A stretch of DNA of 64,000 nt from contig NZ_CAMRAN010000022.1 in NCBI RefSeq assembly GCF_947039875.1, positions 1 to 64,000 on the forward strand, given 5' to 3'. A program made the translations under genes and the position numbers. Each line of letters opens with the position of its first letter. Within the stretch, counting starts at the first letter, position 1. Shown here piece after piece: positions 1-8,710 of the stretch. The notes under the pieces were generated by a model, which was not told the origin of the DNA, ran no database searches, and saw nothing but the letters and a program-made list of their open reading frames with translations. The stretch comes from an uncultured Photobacterium sp. GTDB lineage: Bacteria > Pseudomonadota > Gammaproteobacteria > Enterobacterales > Vibrionaceae.

Positions 1-39
1 ACTTTCAATGCCTTGGCGTTGAACGCTTCAGCAAGTCAG

Positions 40-74
40 GCTGCGTATAATACGCACTATCAAAATAAAGTCAA
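40..74 (-). promoter_or_regulatory. rRNA operon promoter P2-like
   Basis: Read leftward, TTGACT (69-74) and TATTAT (47-52) are separated by 16 bp and followed by a short GC-rich discriminator. This matches the spacing and sequence of rrn P2 promoters. Transcription would start near position 40 and leave the window on the left, so the rRNA genes themselves are not visible. The murI-rrn order is the same as around E. coli rrnB. Confidence 0.8.
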
Positions 75-192
75 GAAGAAATTTTACATCAAAACCTCTT
101 ATTGACTTCCTTTTCGCTGTGGAAAGCAAAAAGACAATGATTTATCAAAAGTTTGAACTTGATCGGCTGTTTAGTCGTATCATCTTTCGATG

Positions 193-240
193 GAGCCGCA
201 TTATAGAGACTTTGATCACTCTGACAAGCCTTTTTGAAAA
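193..240 (-). promoter_or_regulatory. rRNA operon promoter P1-like
   Basis: Leftward TTGTCA (222-227) and a perfect TATAAT (200-205) are 16 bp apart. A GCGGCTCC discriminator follows, and upstream of the -35 there is an A/T-rich UP-element-like run (231-247). This is the classic growth-rate-regulated rrn P1 layout, about 150 bp upstream of the P2-like promoter. The strong T/A tracts and the GC-rich discriminator argue for a stable-RNA promoter rather than an mRNA promoter. Confidence 0.8.
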
Positions 241-303
241 AAAATAATGTAATTGCTGATTATTTCATCTAATGTGGGCTATGTGTTTGTAATAAACTCA
301 TGC

Positions 304-319
304 GAGTATATTTATACTC
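304..319. repeat. perfect 7-2-7 palindrome upstream of the RRM gene
   Basis: GAGTATA-TT-TATACTC is a perfect inverted repeat about 105 bp before the RRM-protein start codon and about 80 bp upstream of the rRNA P1 -35 element. It looks like a binding site for a dimeric regulator, but I do not recognise the factor. Confidence 0.4.
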
Positions 320-424
320 AATAATTATGAATTACAGGCCATTAAAATTGGCATCATCATAAGCTTGATGTTAAAACACCCATTAACGCATTCTTCTCTT
401 TCCCTTTTGAGATGTACTTTAAAT

Positions 425-886
425 ATGAAATCAAATAACCAAACCACAATAACAGTGATTGCTATCGCTATCATTGGCGCCTTAATCTTTAGTATGTTCA
501 GTAGTACTCCACCAGCCATTAGTTTTGCGCTTGGTGCGATGCTAACAGGATTGGCGTTGCACTTTATGCAAGAAAATAAAAATCCTATCCTCGATGAATT
601 AGATCCTTCTCAAAGTAGCAAAACCCTTTATGTTGGCAACCTTCCTTATCGTGCTAATGAGAGCGACGTAAAAAACCTTTTTGCAGAGCATGGCGATGTT
701 TTTGCTGTGCGTCTAATGAAGGATAAACGCACAGGTAAACGTAGAGGCTTTGGTTTTGTTGTTATGAATAGTCAAGACGCAGAACATGCCATTGATCAAC
801 TCAACAACCAAGAATATGGCCAACGTACCCTAAAAGTACGTGAAGCTAACGAACCTAAAAATGCGGATAGTTTAGATCTTGAATAA
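425..886 (+). CDS. membrane-anchored RRM-type RNA-binding protein
   Basis: This 153-residue protein has two hydrophobic segments near the N-terminus (about residues 8-25 and 30-46). A single RNA recognition motif follows from about residue 66 to 143. Both RNP signatures are visible: LYVGNLP (RNP2) and RRGFGFVVM (RNP1). Single-RRM proteins in bacteria resemble eukaryotic glycine-rich RNA-binding proteins. The membrane anchor suggests RNA binding at the inner membrane; the target is unknown. I chose the ATG at 425, since the upstream extension has no family similarity. It sits alone on the plus strand between leftward rRNA promoters and murI, and its last 32 bases overlap the end of murI tail-to-tail. 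Confidence 0.85.
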   Translation: MKSNNQTTITVIAIAIIGALIFSMFSSTPPAISFALGAMLTGLALHFMQENKNPILDELDPSQSSKTLYVGNLPYRANESDVKNLFAEHGDVFAVRLMKDKRTGKRRGFGFVVMNSQDAEHAIDQLNNQEYGQRTLKVREANEPKNADSLDLE

Positions 887-1655
887 TATCTAATTGCATT
901 TCATTTAAGCTTTTATTCAGCGCCGCAGCATCTGATGTTGTGGCGCTGCTATATGTAACGTTCTTTACCTGCGGCATTATAGATGGCATTACTTCAGTTG
1001 GTAACGCTAATAGTAATGCCACTCGCTTAGCGATCGCTTTACCTGAATCGATAACATTTACTCGATGGTTTAGTGCCAATAAAATTTCTTGTTTTATTAA
1101 CGGAAAGTGAGTACAGCCTAAAACAATACTATCCACGCAATCTTGCCATGGTGCTAGAATTTCAGCTAATTCACCTATATCAACCGGTTTACCGCGTAGC
1201 TTTTGCTCTGCCATCTCCACCAATCGGGTAGAACCAATCATCTTAACTTCACAGCCATTAGCAAATTGTTGTACTAATTGATGAGTGTAAACTCGATTAA
1301 CGGTTGCAGGTGTTGCCAATAAACCAATCGATTTTGTTTGGCTAATCAACGCGGCAGGTTTTATTGCTGGAACAACGCCAACGACGGGTATTGTTAACTG
1401 CTGACGTAACGAAGGCAAAACGATAGTACTGGCCGTATTGCAGGCGATAACTACCAAATCAGCCTGATACTGATTAGCTAATAACGTCACAATATAATTA
1501 GTACGCTTTATTAATGTTGCGTCATCTAATTCACCATAGGGGAAAGCAGCATTATCGAAAGCGTAAATAAATTGTACTTGAGGTAGTAAAGCATGGATCT
1601 CTTGATACACCGATAAACCGCCCACCCCTGAATCAAAAATGACAACTTTTTTCAC
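855..1655 (-). CDS. murI: glutamate racemase
   Basis: MurI interconverts L- and D-glutamate, supplying D-Glu for peptidoglycan in the cytoplasm. The N-terminal FDSGVGGLS motif is present. So are the two catalytic cysteines, in ACNTAS (about residue 72) and GCTHFPL (about residue 183). At roughly 266 residues it has the usual length. Two in-frame GTG codons are possible; the one at 1655 is nine bases from an AAGG ribosome binding site and is preferred over the one at 1661. The gene follows the PP-loop ATPase by about 14 bp and probably shares its transcript. As in E. coli, it lies between btuB and an rRNA operon. Confidence 0.95.
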   Translation of the reverse strand: MKKVVIFDSGVGGLSVYQEIHALLPQVQFIYAFDNAAFPYGELDDATLIKRTNYIVTLLANQYQADLVVIACNTASTIVLPSLRQQLTIPVVGVVPAIKPAALISQTKSIGLLATPATVNRVYTHQLVQQFANGCEVKMIGSTRLVEMAEQKLRGKPVDIGELAEILAPWQDCVDSIVLGCTHFPLIKQEILLALNHRVNVIDSGKAIAKRVALLLALPTEVMPSIMPQVKNVTYSSATTSDAAALNKSLNEMQLDIIQDLNYPHF

Positions 1656-1669
1656 TACCACTTACCTTA

Positions 1670-2368
1670 TTACGATATCGAGTCGTTATGATACTGCGAT
1701 GAGTCAGTCTCTACCAGTGTATAGCGTTGATAACAAAACCGTGAATCAGTTTCACATCCTAACCATTTCAGGTTAAGTGGTTGCTGATAAAAAGGACCAT
1801 CGACGACTAACGAATGAAATTCTCCATTTTCACCACAGAGATCAGTGGCCGGTGCTAATTCAGTTAATAATTGATAATCAAACCAACGCCCACAAAACTT
1901 AATATCTAATTGGGTACTATCGACTGTGACTAATTTTGTTTGCATGCCACATTCAATAATTTCATTGGCTAACTGAAGGCTTGATTGCCCTAATAAGGGA
2001 AAAACACACTCCCAACCTGCTGGTTTAATGTATTGACGCCGATAATCTGCAATACCATTGCAAAACAAATCACCAAAAGCGACACTATCAAACTGTAACT
2101 CACAATTTTTCAACCCATCAACAATTGCCTGTTGATAGACATCATTAGCGGGAAACACATCTGGTAGTGTAATCAGCACTAACGGTAAACCAATCAGCTG
2201 CGCCTGTCGTTTAACAATATCAATTGGCGTTGCTTGAAACGGCACCTCGCTACCAACATACGTCGTATAAAGCCCAATAACCTCATAATTAGGATCGTTC
2301 ATTAACCGCCATAACGTTAATGCTGAATCCTTACCTGATGACCAACTAATAATCACGCTTTGTTTCAT
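1670..2368 (-). CDS. PP-loop ATPase of the diphthine-ammonia ligase (DUF71) family
   Basis: An N-terminal SGKDS pyrophosphatase loop (about residues 10-14) and the GDLFCNGI segment place this in the adenine nucleotide alpha-hydrolase-like DUF71/Dph6 family. Those enzymes activate a carboxyl or carbonyl group with ATP. In eukaryotes and archaea they amidate diphthine. Bacteria lack diphthamide, so the substrate here is unknown. The start at 2368 is preferred because GGTGA lies five bases upstream; the ATG at 2380 has no such signal. It sits between btuB and murI, and a terminator hairpin for btuB immediately precedes its ribosome binding site. Confidence 0.8.
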   Translation of the reverse strand: MKQSVIISWSSGKDSALTLWRLMNDPNYEVIGLYTTYVGSEVPFQATPIDIVKRQAQLIGLPLVLITLPDVFPANDVYQQAIVDGLKNCELQFDSVAFGDLFCNGIADYRRQYIKPAGWECVFPLLGQSSLQLANEIIECGMQTKLVTVDSTQLDIKFCGRWFDYQLLTELAPATDLCGENGEFHSLVVDGPFYQQPLNLKWLGCETDSRFCYQRYTLVETDSSQYHNDSIS

Positions 2369-2381
2369 ATTTATCACCATC

Positions 2382-2406
2382 AAAAAGGCCGCACAATGGC
2401 GGCCTT
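2382..2406 (-). terminator. intrinsic terminator after btuB
   Basis: AAGGCCGC and GCGGCCTT form an 8-bp stem with a six-base loop, followed on the minus strand by a T-run. It lies 20 bp past the btuB stop codon and directly before the ribosome binding site of the PP-loop gene, so it should limit read-through into murI. Confidence 0.8.
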
Positions 2407-2426
2407 GATCTATAAAAAATCACACA

Positions 2427-4259
2427 TTAAAACTGATAATTAATGCTGGTATAGTAAGTTCTACTCGGCATTACGTAACCACCAGCTGTTTCGTAGTCTT
2501 CATTTAAAAGGTTCGCTACTCGCCCTTTTAAAGCAAGCTTGGGTTGTAGCCAGTATGTTAAGGCAATATCCCACGTATCATATGCTGATAGCTCAGTATC
2601 TGAAATATCTGGTCGTTTACCATGATACTGGTACGTCACTGCGGTATCTAGATCACCATAACTTGCCGTACCTACCCATTTAAATGAGAATTTTTCACGA
2701 CGTATAAGCTGTTGGCCTTCACTATCTCGAGGATCTTTAAAATCAAAGTTTAGCTGGTGAGTAACAATACCCGTATCAAAGTCAGCTTCGACTTCAACAC
2801 CTTTAATTTTACTTTCCCCTTTAACGTTGTCATACGATGGCGTGCCGCCGACATAAGCAATTAAATCATCAATGCGCATTTGGTAAGCCGTAACAGCAAC
2901 GCTCGCAATATCGTAATCAGCATGCAGCGAAACATCGATATTTTTTGAGGTTTCCGGATTTAAATTAGGGTTACCCGTTGACCAAGCACTTTTAACGTAA
3001 AGTTGGTAAAGATTAGGGGCTTTAAATGCTGTGCCGTACGAACCACGTAACTGAATATTGTCATTTAAATACCAGCCACCAGCAATATTGTACGTTGAAT
3101 GGGTACCATACTGCTGATTATCATCCAGACGAACACTGGTTTCGATACTAACTGGAGAGTAATCCCATAAGCCAATCGCATAATAACCAGTATTATCGCG
3201 TTCTTTATTACCCGCAAAACCCGTTAAATCATTCCATTGCTCTTGGCGCCAATCAATACCACCACTCACTGACAATGTTGATAATAATTGGTATTGGTTA
3301 TGCCATTGAACATTACGTTGGTGATATTGGTCCTTGCGATTAACAACATTGGTTTTATCGATCAAATCAAGGTTGTCTTGTTTTTGATAATCAAAAATCA
3401 GTGATGACTTATAGCTATCCTGCGCATATTTTAAACCCGCAGAATAATCATTAAATTCGGTTTCCGATCTCACATACTGATGACCAGAATACACACTTGA
3501 GCCGTCATATTGGGAATGATTTTTATACCAACGAGTAGCGACAAAGCCCGAAATTTGATCGGTAAATTGATGATGCAGTGCTAATGATGCATTACGGCTA
3601 TCAAAACCATGTTTATCGCCATCATTCAATCCTGATTGAGGATGAACATTATAGCCTTTATCGTTTTCATAACCGGCTGCAACTTGTAATACGCTGTTAT
3701 CACCGATTTTATACGCACCAGAAACATTCGCCTCTTGATAATTATGGCTACCAATACCCAGATCTAATTTCGTTTTTGATGGCGTATCTGTTCCTGTCAG
3801 GGTAATGATATTGATCACACCACCAATAGCTTCAGAGCCATAAATTGCCGCGCGAGCACCACGAGTAAATTCAATCCGCTGTACTTGAGTTAATGGAATT
3901 TGATTGAAATCTACATTACCCGCCACAGAGCGAGCCATACGAATACCATCAACCAAAACTAAAACTTGATCCGAGTTTGCACCACGAACAAAGATACTAG
4001 AACTTTGCCCACGCCCACCATTTTGAGTGATCTGTACCCCAGGTAATAAACTCAACACTTCAGTGAGTGTTTTAGCTTGTACTTTATCGATGTCTTGACG
4101 AGTCACAACATTAAAAGGAGCTAATACTGAGGTTATAGGTTGCTCAAAGCGGTTAGCGGTTACCACCATTACATCATCAGATGTAGTGTCTGCTGCAAAT
4201 GAAGCAAAAGAAGGGAGACACAACGACGCTACCGTCGCTGCTAAAAGGGATTTTTTCAT
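2427..4259 (-). CDS. btuB: TonB-dependent vitamin B12 receptor
   Basis: This is a 610-residue outer membrane beta-barrel that imports cobalamin using TonB energy. It has a signal peptide (residues 1-22, ending in AFA-AD). The TonB box reads VMVVTANRF (about 29-38). A plug domain follows with the GVQITQNGG and DGIRM motifs and the GSEAIGGVINIIT segment. The C-terminus ends in the aromatic strand INYQF typical of Bam-assembled barrels. A cobalamin riboswitch on the same strand precedes it, which strongly supports B12 as the substrate. The gene ends in its own terminator before a PP-loop ATPase and murI. Confidence 0.95.
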   Translation of the reverse strand: MKKSLLAATVASLCLPSFASFAADTTSDDVMVVTANRFEQPITSVLAPFNVVTRQDIDKVQAKTLTEVLSLLPGVQITQNGGRGQSSSIFVRGANSDQVLVLVDGIRMARSVAGNVDFNQIPLTQVQRIEFTRGARAAIYGSEAIGGVINIITLTGTDTPSKTKLDLGIGSHNYQEANVSGAYKIGDNSVLQVAAGYENDKGYNVHPQSGLNDGDKHGFDSRNASLALHHQFTDQISGFVATRWYKNHSQYDGSSVYSGHQYVRSETEFNDYSAGLKYAQDSYKSSLIFDYQKQDNLDLIDKTNVVNRKDQYHQRNVQWHNQYQLLSTLSVSGGIDWRQEQWNDLTGFAGNKERDNTGYYAIGLWDYSPVSIETSVRLDDNQQYGTHSTYNIAGGWYLNDNIQLRGSYGTAFKAPNLYQLYVKSAWSTGNPNLNPETSKNIDVSLHADYDIASVAVTAYQMRIDDLIAYVGGTPSYDNVKGESKIKGVEVEADFDTGIVTHQLNFDFKDPRDSEGQQLIRREKFSFKWVGTASYGDLDTAVTYQYHGKRPDISDTELSAYDTWDIALTYWLQPKLALKGRVANLLNEDYETAGGYVMPSRTYYTSINYQF

Positions 4260-4304
4260 TACAATTGTCCTAAGTCGCGTTTATAACAAAGCAATATGCT
4301 TGTC

Positions 4305-4540
4305 TTGCTGGTTGGTATTCGGACTTAAGAGCATGACCATCAGGTCGCCTAGGCAACAACTTCCCATTGCCACTATACTAAATAATACTGTGATTATTTG
4401 TAGGGAGCATCAACAGTGTTTGGATTACATCCATGTGCGTTCGTTCTCTATTACCGCTGCGCGTCAGTTACGGATTCACACCGTATTCCCGAGCCTTCCA
4501 AGGCTTAACCAGCACAGCGCGAATGCTAGTGTTGTATTGC
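4305..4540 (-). promoter_or_regulatory. cobalamin riboswitch (B12 element)
   Basis: Read leftward, the segment around 4460-4500 carries the conserved core GGTGTGAATCCG followed by CTGACGCGCAGCGGTA. This is the Vibrio/enteric form of the AdoCbl riboswitch. A B12-box-like GGCGACCTGATGGTC segment follows near 4337-4352. It lies in the btuB leader and should reduce btuB expression when adenosylcobalamin is plentiful. The outer ends are approximate because I cannot fold the RNA here. Confidence 0.9.
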
Positions 4541-4675
4541 TTTTATGTCTAGTTTTGTTTGGTATTAGTTATGAATTTTTGGATACATGAATATTTTAAT
4601 TTGGATCAACACTGGACATCAGTGTGCAATACAATAAAATCTGCGGTCTTATTTTGAGCAGTCGAGGCACACACT

Positions 4676-5782
4676 ATGACATCCACCGTCCTTAATATCG
4701 CTGATTACCAGCCCCAGTTGGATGAAAAAGCAGCGCGTATTCAAGATCTACTTAGTGATTTTGAAACGCCTGAATTAGAGGTGTTTGCCTCTCCTGCAGA
4801 GCATTACCGTATGCGTGCAGAGTTTCGTGTTTGGCACGAAGGCGAAGAGCTGTATTACATCATGTTTAATCAACACACCCGTGAAAAATACCGAGTTGAT
4901 CAATTCCCGGCTGCAAGCCGTTTAATTAATGATGTAATGCCAATGTTGCTTGAAGCAATCAAGCCAATAAAAACCCTGCGTCACAAACTGTTCCAAGTAG
5001 ATTTCTTATCTACGTTAAGTGGTGAAATTTTAGTTTCGATGTTGTATCACCGTCAACTTGATGATGAATGGACAGTCACTGCCAAACAACTAAAGCAACG
5101 CTTAAATGATGAAGGGTTTAAACTAAACCTTATCGGTCGTGCGCGTAAGATGAAAATCGTCTTAGATCAAGATTACGTTATTGAACAATTAAAGGTTCAC
5201 GATAAAGCACTGACTTACAAGCAAGTTGAAAATAGCTTTACCCAACCTAACGGTGAAGTTGCACAGAAGATGCTGGAATGGGCCGTTGATTGTACTCAAG
5301 ACAGTGTAGGTGATTTACTGGAATTGTATTGTGGTAATGGTAATTTCTCATTAGCACTTGCGCCAAACTTTGAGCGAGTACTGGCAACTGAACTAGCAAA
5401 ACCATCGGTTGATTCAGCACAATACAATATTGCGGTAAACAATATTGAAAACGTACAAATTATTCGTATGTCTGCGGAAGACTTTACTGATGCAATGGCG
5501 GGTAAACGTGAATTCCGTCGTCTAAAAGATCAGAATGTTGATTTACAAAGCTATAACTGCAACACCATTTTTGTCGATCCACCACGTTCAGGTATGGATG
5601 ATGGAACTTGCCGCATGGTACAAGGCTACGACAACATCATGTATATCTCATGTAACCCAGAGACATTACGTGACAATTTAACCATCTTAACTGAAACCCA
5701 CAATATTACTCGATTTGCCTTATTTGACCAATTCCCTTACACCCACCATATGGAAGCCGGTGTATTACTAGCGCGTAAATAA
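4676..5782 (+). CDS. trmA: tRNA (uracil-5-)-methyltransferase
   Basis: TrmA makes m5U54 (T54) in the T-loop of tRNAs using SAM. The protein has 368 residues, against 366 in E. coli. It contains the SAM-binding [13 protein letters not shown] motif (about 213-225) and the DPPRSG motif (about 300). The catalytic nucleophile Cys is in YISCNPETL, and the C-terminal Glu acts as general base in HHMEAG. It is transcribed divergently from btuB and ends in a bidirectional terminator shared with yijD. Confidence 0.95.
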   Translation: MTSTVLNIADYQPQLDEKAARIQDLLSDFETPELEVFASPAEHYRMRAEFRVWHEGEELYYIMFNQHTREKYRVDQFPAASRLINDVMPMLLEAIKPIKTLRHKLFQVDFLSTLSGEILVSMLYHRQLDDEWTVTAKQLKQRLNDEGFKLNLIGRARKMKIVLDQDYVIEQLKVHDKALTYKQVENSFTQPNGEVAQKMLEWAVDCTQDSVGDLLELYCGNGNFSLALAPNFERVLATELAKPSVDSAQYNIAVNNIENVQIIRMSAEDFTDAMAGKREFRRLKDQNVDLQSYNCNTIFVDPPRSGMDDGTCRMVQGYDNIMYISCNPETLRDNLTILTETHNITRFALFDQFPYTHHMEAGVLLARK

Positions 5783-5807
5783 GCAGTGATCCTCAAAAGA
5801 TAAAAAT

Positions 5808-5836
5808 AAAAAAGGCGCTATCAGCGCCTTTTCCTT
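5808..5836. terminator. bidirectional terminator between trmA and yijD
   Basis: AAAAGGCGC and GCGCCTTTT form a 9-bp stem with a five-base loop and A/T tracts on both sides, so it can stop transcripts of both convergent genes. Confidence 0.85.
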
Positions 5837-5859
5837 TTTCAAATAACAGCCAATATAAC

Positions 5860-6231
5860 TTACACTGTTTTTTGGTCTTTCTTATCCATTACACCCATTT
5901 TATACGATACCCAAAATAACAACGCCAATGTAATCATTAATGGAATGAAATTTGACCCCATATCTGGGTATTCAGCGCGAAGTAATGCCGCATAACCAAA
6001 TACCCCAACGAAGAAACATGCACTAGCAAGCGTAGGAACGCCTTCAGCCATAGGTTTACGCATGTATTCTTGGTATAAACAGTACACGGCCATGGCAAAA
6101 GCCAAAACAGGGAAAATAGAGAATGTTACATAACTTGAAAACAATACCGCCAAAGTACCATAACCACAAATACCTGCTATTACAGATAAAATAAGTGTCT
6201 TACGCTCAGCTTTAAGTTGTTGCTTTTCCAT
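5860..6231 (-). CDS. yijD: YijD family inner membrane protein
   Basis: This 123-residue protein has four predicted membrane segments (about 13-30, 33-50, 68-85, 95-112) and a short charged C-terminus. It matches the DUF1422/YijD family in length, composition and position just downstream of fabR, an arrangement shared with E. coli. The 27-bp gap implies co-transcription with fabR. Its molecular function is not known. Confidence 0.85.
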   Translation of the reverse strand: MEKQQLKAERKTLILSVIAGICGYGTLAVLFSSYVTFSIFPVLAFAMAVYCLYQEYMRKPMAEGVPTLASACFFVGVFGYAALLRAEYPDMGSNFIPLMITLALLFWVSYKMGVMDKKDQKTV

Positions 6232-6258
6232 ATATAATTCACCAAAATCAAAATAAGA

Positions 6259-6891
6259 TTATAGTTTCTGCCTGAGCTCTCGACGCTCACGCTCTTTACG
6301 GTACCAATAAGCACCTTTTGCAATCATTCTAAGTTGCATAATCAGTCTTTCTGCATGCTCAGCGCGAGCATGACAATCTAGATCAAGAGCTTCTGCTCCT
6401 GAACTAAAGACCAATGTTACTGACGCTTCAGCTTGTGTATAAGCTTCTTCATGAGTTACCCCAGTTTTCGCTTTAAGATACTCAGCCAGTTCCGCCACAA
6501 AATGTTGTATTTCTCGCACAACCGCAGCACGAAAAGCTGTTGATGTACCAGAACGCTCACGAAGCAGTAAGCGGAATACGTTAGGACTACTTTCTATAAA
6601 TTCCATAAAAGTCTCTACTGAGGTACGGATCACGCTGCCTTCAGTAGCAATACGCTGTCGAGCTTGACGCATTAATTGACGAAGAATTAAACCGCCCTCA
6701 TCAACCATGGTTAATCCCAATTCATCCATATCTTTAAAATGACGGTAGAATGATGTTGGAGCAATACCCGCTTCACGCGCAACTTCACGTAGACTTAAAT
6801 TAGAAAAACTTCGCTCGGCACTTAACTGGCTAAAAGCGGCATCAATCAATGAACGCCGAGTTTTTTCTTTTTGCTGAGCCCTAATTCCCAT
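6259..6891 (-). CDS. fabR: TetR-family repressor of unsaturated fatty acid synthesis
   Basis: FabR represses fabA and fabB in response to the saturated/unsaturated acyl-ACP/CoA balance. The first 60 residues match E. coli FabR very closely: the [12 protein letters not shown] start and a TetR helix-turn-helix with [19 protein letters not shown]. The C-terminal part is the ligand-binding/dimer domain. The second of two adjacent ATG codons (6891) fits the family start MGIRAQQ. It is divergent from sthA, as in enteric bacteria. Confidence 0.95.
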   Translation of the reverse strand: MGIRAQQKEKTRRSLIDAAFSQLSAERSFSNLSLREVAREAGIAPTSFYRHFKDMDELGLTMVDEGGLILRQLMRQARQRIATEGSVIRTSVETFMEFIESSPNVFRLLLRERSGTSTAFRAAVVREIQHFVAELAEYLKAKTGVTHEEAYTQAEASVTLVFSSGAEALDLDCHARAEHAERLIMQLRMIAKGAYWYRKERERRELRQKL

Positions 6892-7201
6892 CAATTATCT
6901 GCTTCTCTGTGATTTTATTACAATGATACTCTGTTTCATCTGCGCCATAGCAATGACATGAGACTCTCACATAGTAAAGCGAGAGCGCGACTGACGCAAA
7001 GCCAGATTGAGATCAATTACTATTTTTCGTCACAAAACGTGGCGCTGGTTTAATAACCAATCTAGAACTATACCGATTGATTAATAATAAAAACTTCGTG
7101 ACCCGCTTCGAGACACATCATTCCCTTATGCATCGTTATCTGGTAAATCGTTATCATAATGTTAATGTAAGACGGAAAAACATAATCAAGGGATGACTTT
7201 T
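6892..7201. other. fabR-sthA divergent intergenic region
   Basis: This 310-bp region must hold the promoters for fabR (leftward) and sthA (rightward). I see a small inverted repeat TGGTT-TAAT-AACCA at 7046-7059 and a good ribosome binding site (AAGGG, 7188-7192) for sthA. I cannot assign a FabR operator or a convincing sigma-70 promoter. Confidence 0.4.
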
Positions 7202-8617
7202 ATGACAAATAACCTACCTGCTTCTCAAAACCATTTTGATGTTATCATTATTGGTAGTGGTCCTGGAGGTGAAGGCGCGGCAATGGGGCTAGCGAAAGCT
7301 GGATTTAAGGTGGCAATTATCGAACGCGAAGACAGTGTCGGTGGCGGTTGCACCCACTGGGGAACCATTCCGTCAAAATCATTACGTCATGCCGTCAGCC
7401 GTATTATCGAATTTAACCAAAATCCGCTTTACTGTAATGACACCTCAACCCTCCACCGTACCTTTAGTCAGATCTTGCACCATGCTACCGAAGTCGTTAG
7501 TAAACAAACCCGCATGCGACAAGGGTTTTATGATCGCAATCATTGCCAAATCATTCACGGTGAAGCGCAATTTATTGACTCACATAGTGTCAGTGTTATC
7601 ACCCATGATGGCAGTATTGATCATCTCAGTGCAGAGCGGTTTATCATTGCCACAGGCTCTCGTCCCTACCAGCCCACCACTGTTGATTTCAATCATCCCC
7701 GTATTTATGACAGCGATTCGATTTTACAATTAGCCCATGATCCTCGACATATTTTAATTTATGGCGCAGGGGTTATTGGCTGTGAATATGCGTCTATTTT
7801 TAGAGGACTTGGGGTTAAAGTTAATTTAATTAATACTCGCCAACGACTATTAGAATTCCTTGATAATGAGATGTCTGATTCGTTGTCTTATCACCTTAGT
7901 AATACGGGTACTATGATTCGTAACGATGAGGTTTTTGAAACCATTGAAGGGACCGATGACGGGGTTATTCTGCACTTGCAATCTGGCAAGAAAATGCGAG
8001 CAGACTGTTTACTGTATGCCAATGGCCGTACCGGTAATACTGACAAATTAGCCCTTGAGATGGTCGGATTAGAGGCAGATTCTCGAGGACAACTACAGGT
8101 GAATAATAACTATCAAACAACCGTAGATCATATCTATGCCGTGGGTGATGTCATAGGTTACCCTAGCCTCGCAAGTGCCGCCTATGATCAAGGGCGTTTT
8201 GTTGCGCAAGCGATCAGTACCGGCAAAGCTCAAGGGCAATTAATTGCGAATATTCCAACCGGGATTTATACCCTGCCAGAAATCAGTTCTGTCGGTCAAA
8301 CAGAGCAACAACTAACCGCAGCAAAAATTCCTTATGAAGTGGGTCGATCTCAATTTAAACATTTGGCTCGAGCTCAGATCGCAGGAACAGAAGTCGGTAG
8401 TTTGAAAATATTATTTCATCGTGAAACCAAAGCTATTTTAGGTATTCATTGCTTTGGTGAACGAGCGGCTGAAATTATTCATATTGGCCAAGCTATCATG
8501 GAGCAAAAAGGGGAAGGCAATACCATTGAATATTTTGCCAATACCACCTTTAATTATCCCACCATGGCGGAAGCATTTCGTGTTGCGGCATTAAATGGCC
8601 TTAACCGTTTGTTCTAA
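7202..8617 (+). CDS. sthA: soluble pyridine nucleotide transhydrogenase
   Basis: SthA is a cytoplasmic FAD enzyme that moves reducing equivalents between NADPH and NAD+. The FAD-binding [12 protein letters not shown] motif is at about residues 18-29. Next comes [13 protein letters not shown], which carries a Thr-His pair where disulfide reductases have the second redox cysteine; this is diagnostic of SthA. The NAD(P)-binding [13 protein letters not shown] segment and the C-terminal dimerisation domain are present. The ATG at 7202 is chosen because AAGGG lies nine bases upstream; the ATG at 7193 abuts that site. It is divergent from fabR. Confidence 0.95.
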   Translation: MTNNLPASQNHFDVIIIGSGPGGEGAAMGLAKAGFKVAIIEREDSVGGGCTHWGTIPSKSLRHAVSRIIEFNQNPLYCNDTSTLHRTFSQILHHATEVVSKQTRMRQGFYDRNHCQIIHGEAQFIDSHSVSVITHDGSIDHLSAERFIIATGSRPYQPTTVDFNHPRIYDSDSILQLAHDPRHILIYGAGVIGCEYASIFRGLGVKVNLINTRQRLLEFLDNEMSDSLSYHLSNTGTMIRNDEVFETIEGTDDGVILHLQSGKKMRADCLLYANGRTGNTDKLALEMVGLEADSRGQLQVNNNYQTTVDHIYAVGDVIGYPSLASAAYDQGRFVAQAISTGKAQGQLIANIPTGIYTLPEISSVGQTEQQLTAAKIPYEVGRSQFKHLARAQIAGTEVGSLKILFHRETKAILGIHCFGERAAEIIHIGQAIMEQKGEGNTIEYFANTTFNYPTMAEAFRVAALNGLNRLF

Positions 8618-8663
8618 AAATACCACCGATGATCCCTTATTAGTCATCCATATAATAACCAAT

Positions 8664-8696
8664 ACAAAAACAGAGCCATTAAGGCTCCGTTTTTGT
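8664..8696. terminator. bidirectional terminator between sthA and cysQ
   Basis: ACAAAAAC-GAGCC and GGCTC-GTTTTTGT form a hairpin flanked by A and T tracts between convergent genes. Confidence 0.85.
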
Positions 8697-8710
8697 ATGT
8701 GGCCGATGAA

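Noticed and set aside
325-519. Minus-strand ORF of 64 residues opposite the RRM gene
   Set aside because: Its hydrophobic run is the mirror of the codons for the RRM protein membrane segments.
4186-4590. Plus-strand ORF of 134 residues opposite the btuB start and riboswitch
   Set aside because: It is antisense to the riboswitch and the btuB signal peptide; the protein has no recognisable features.
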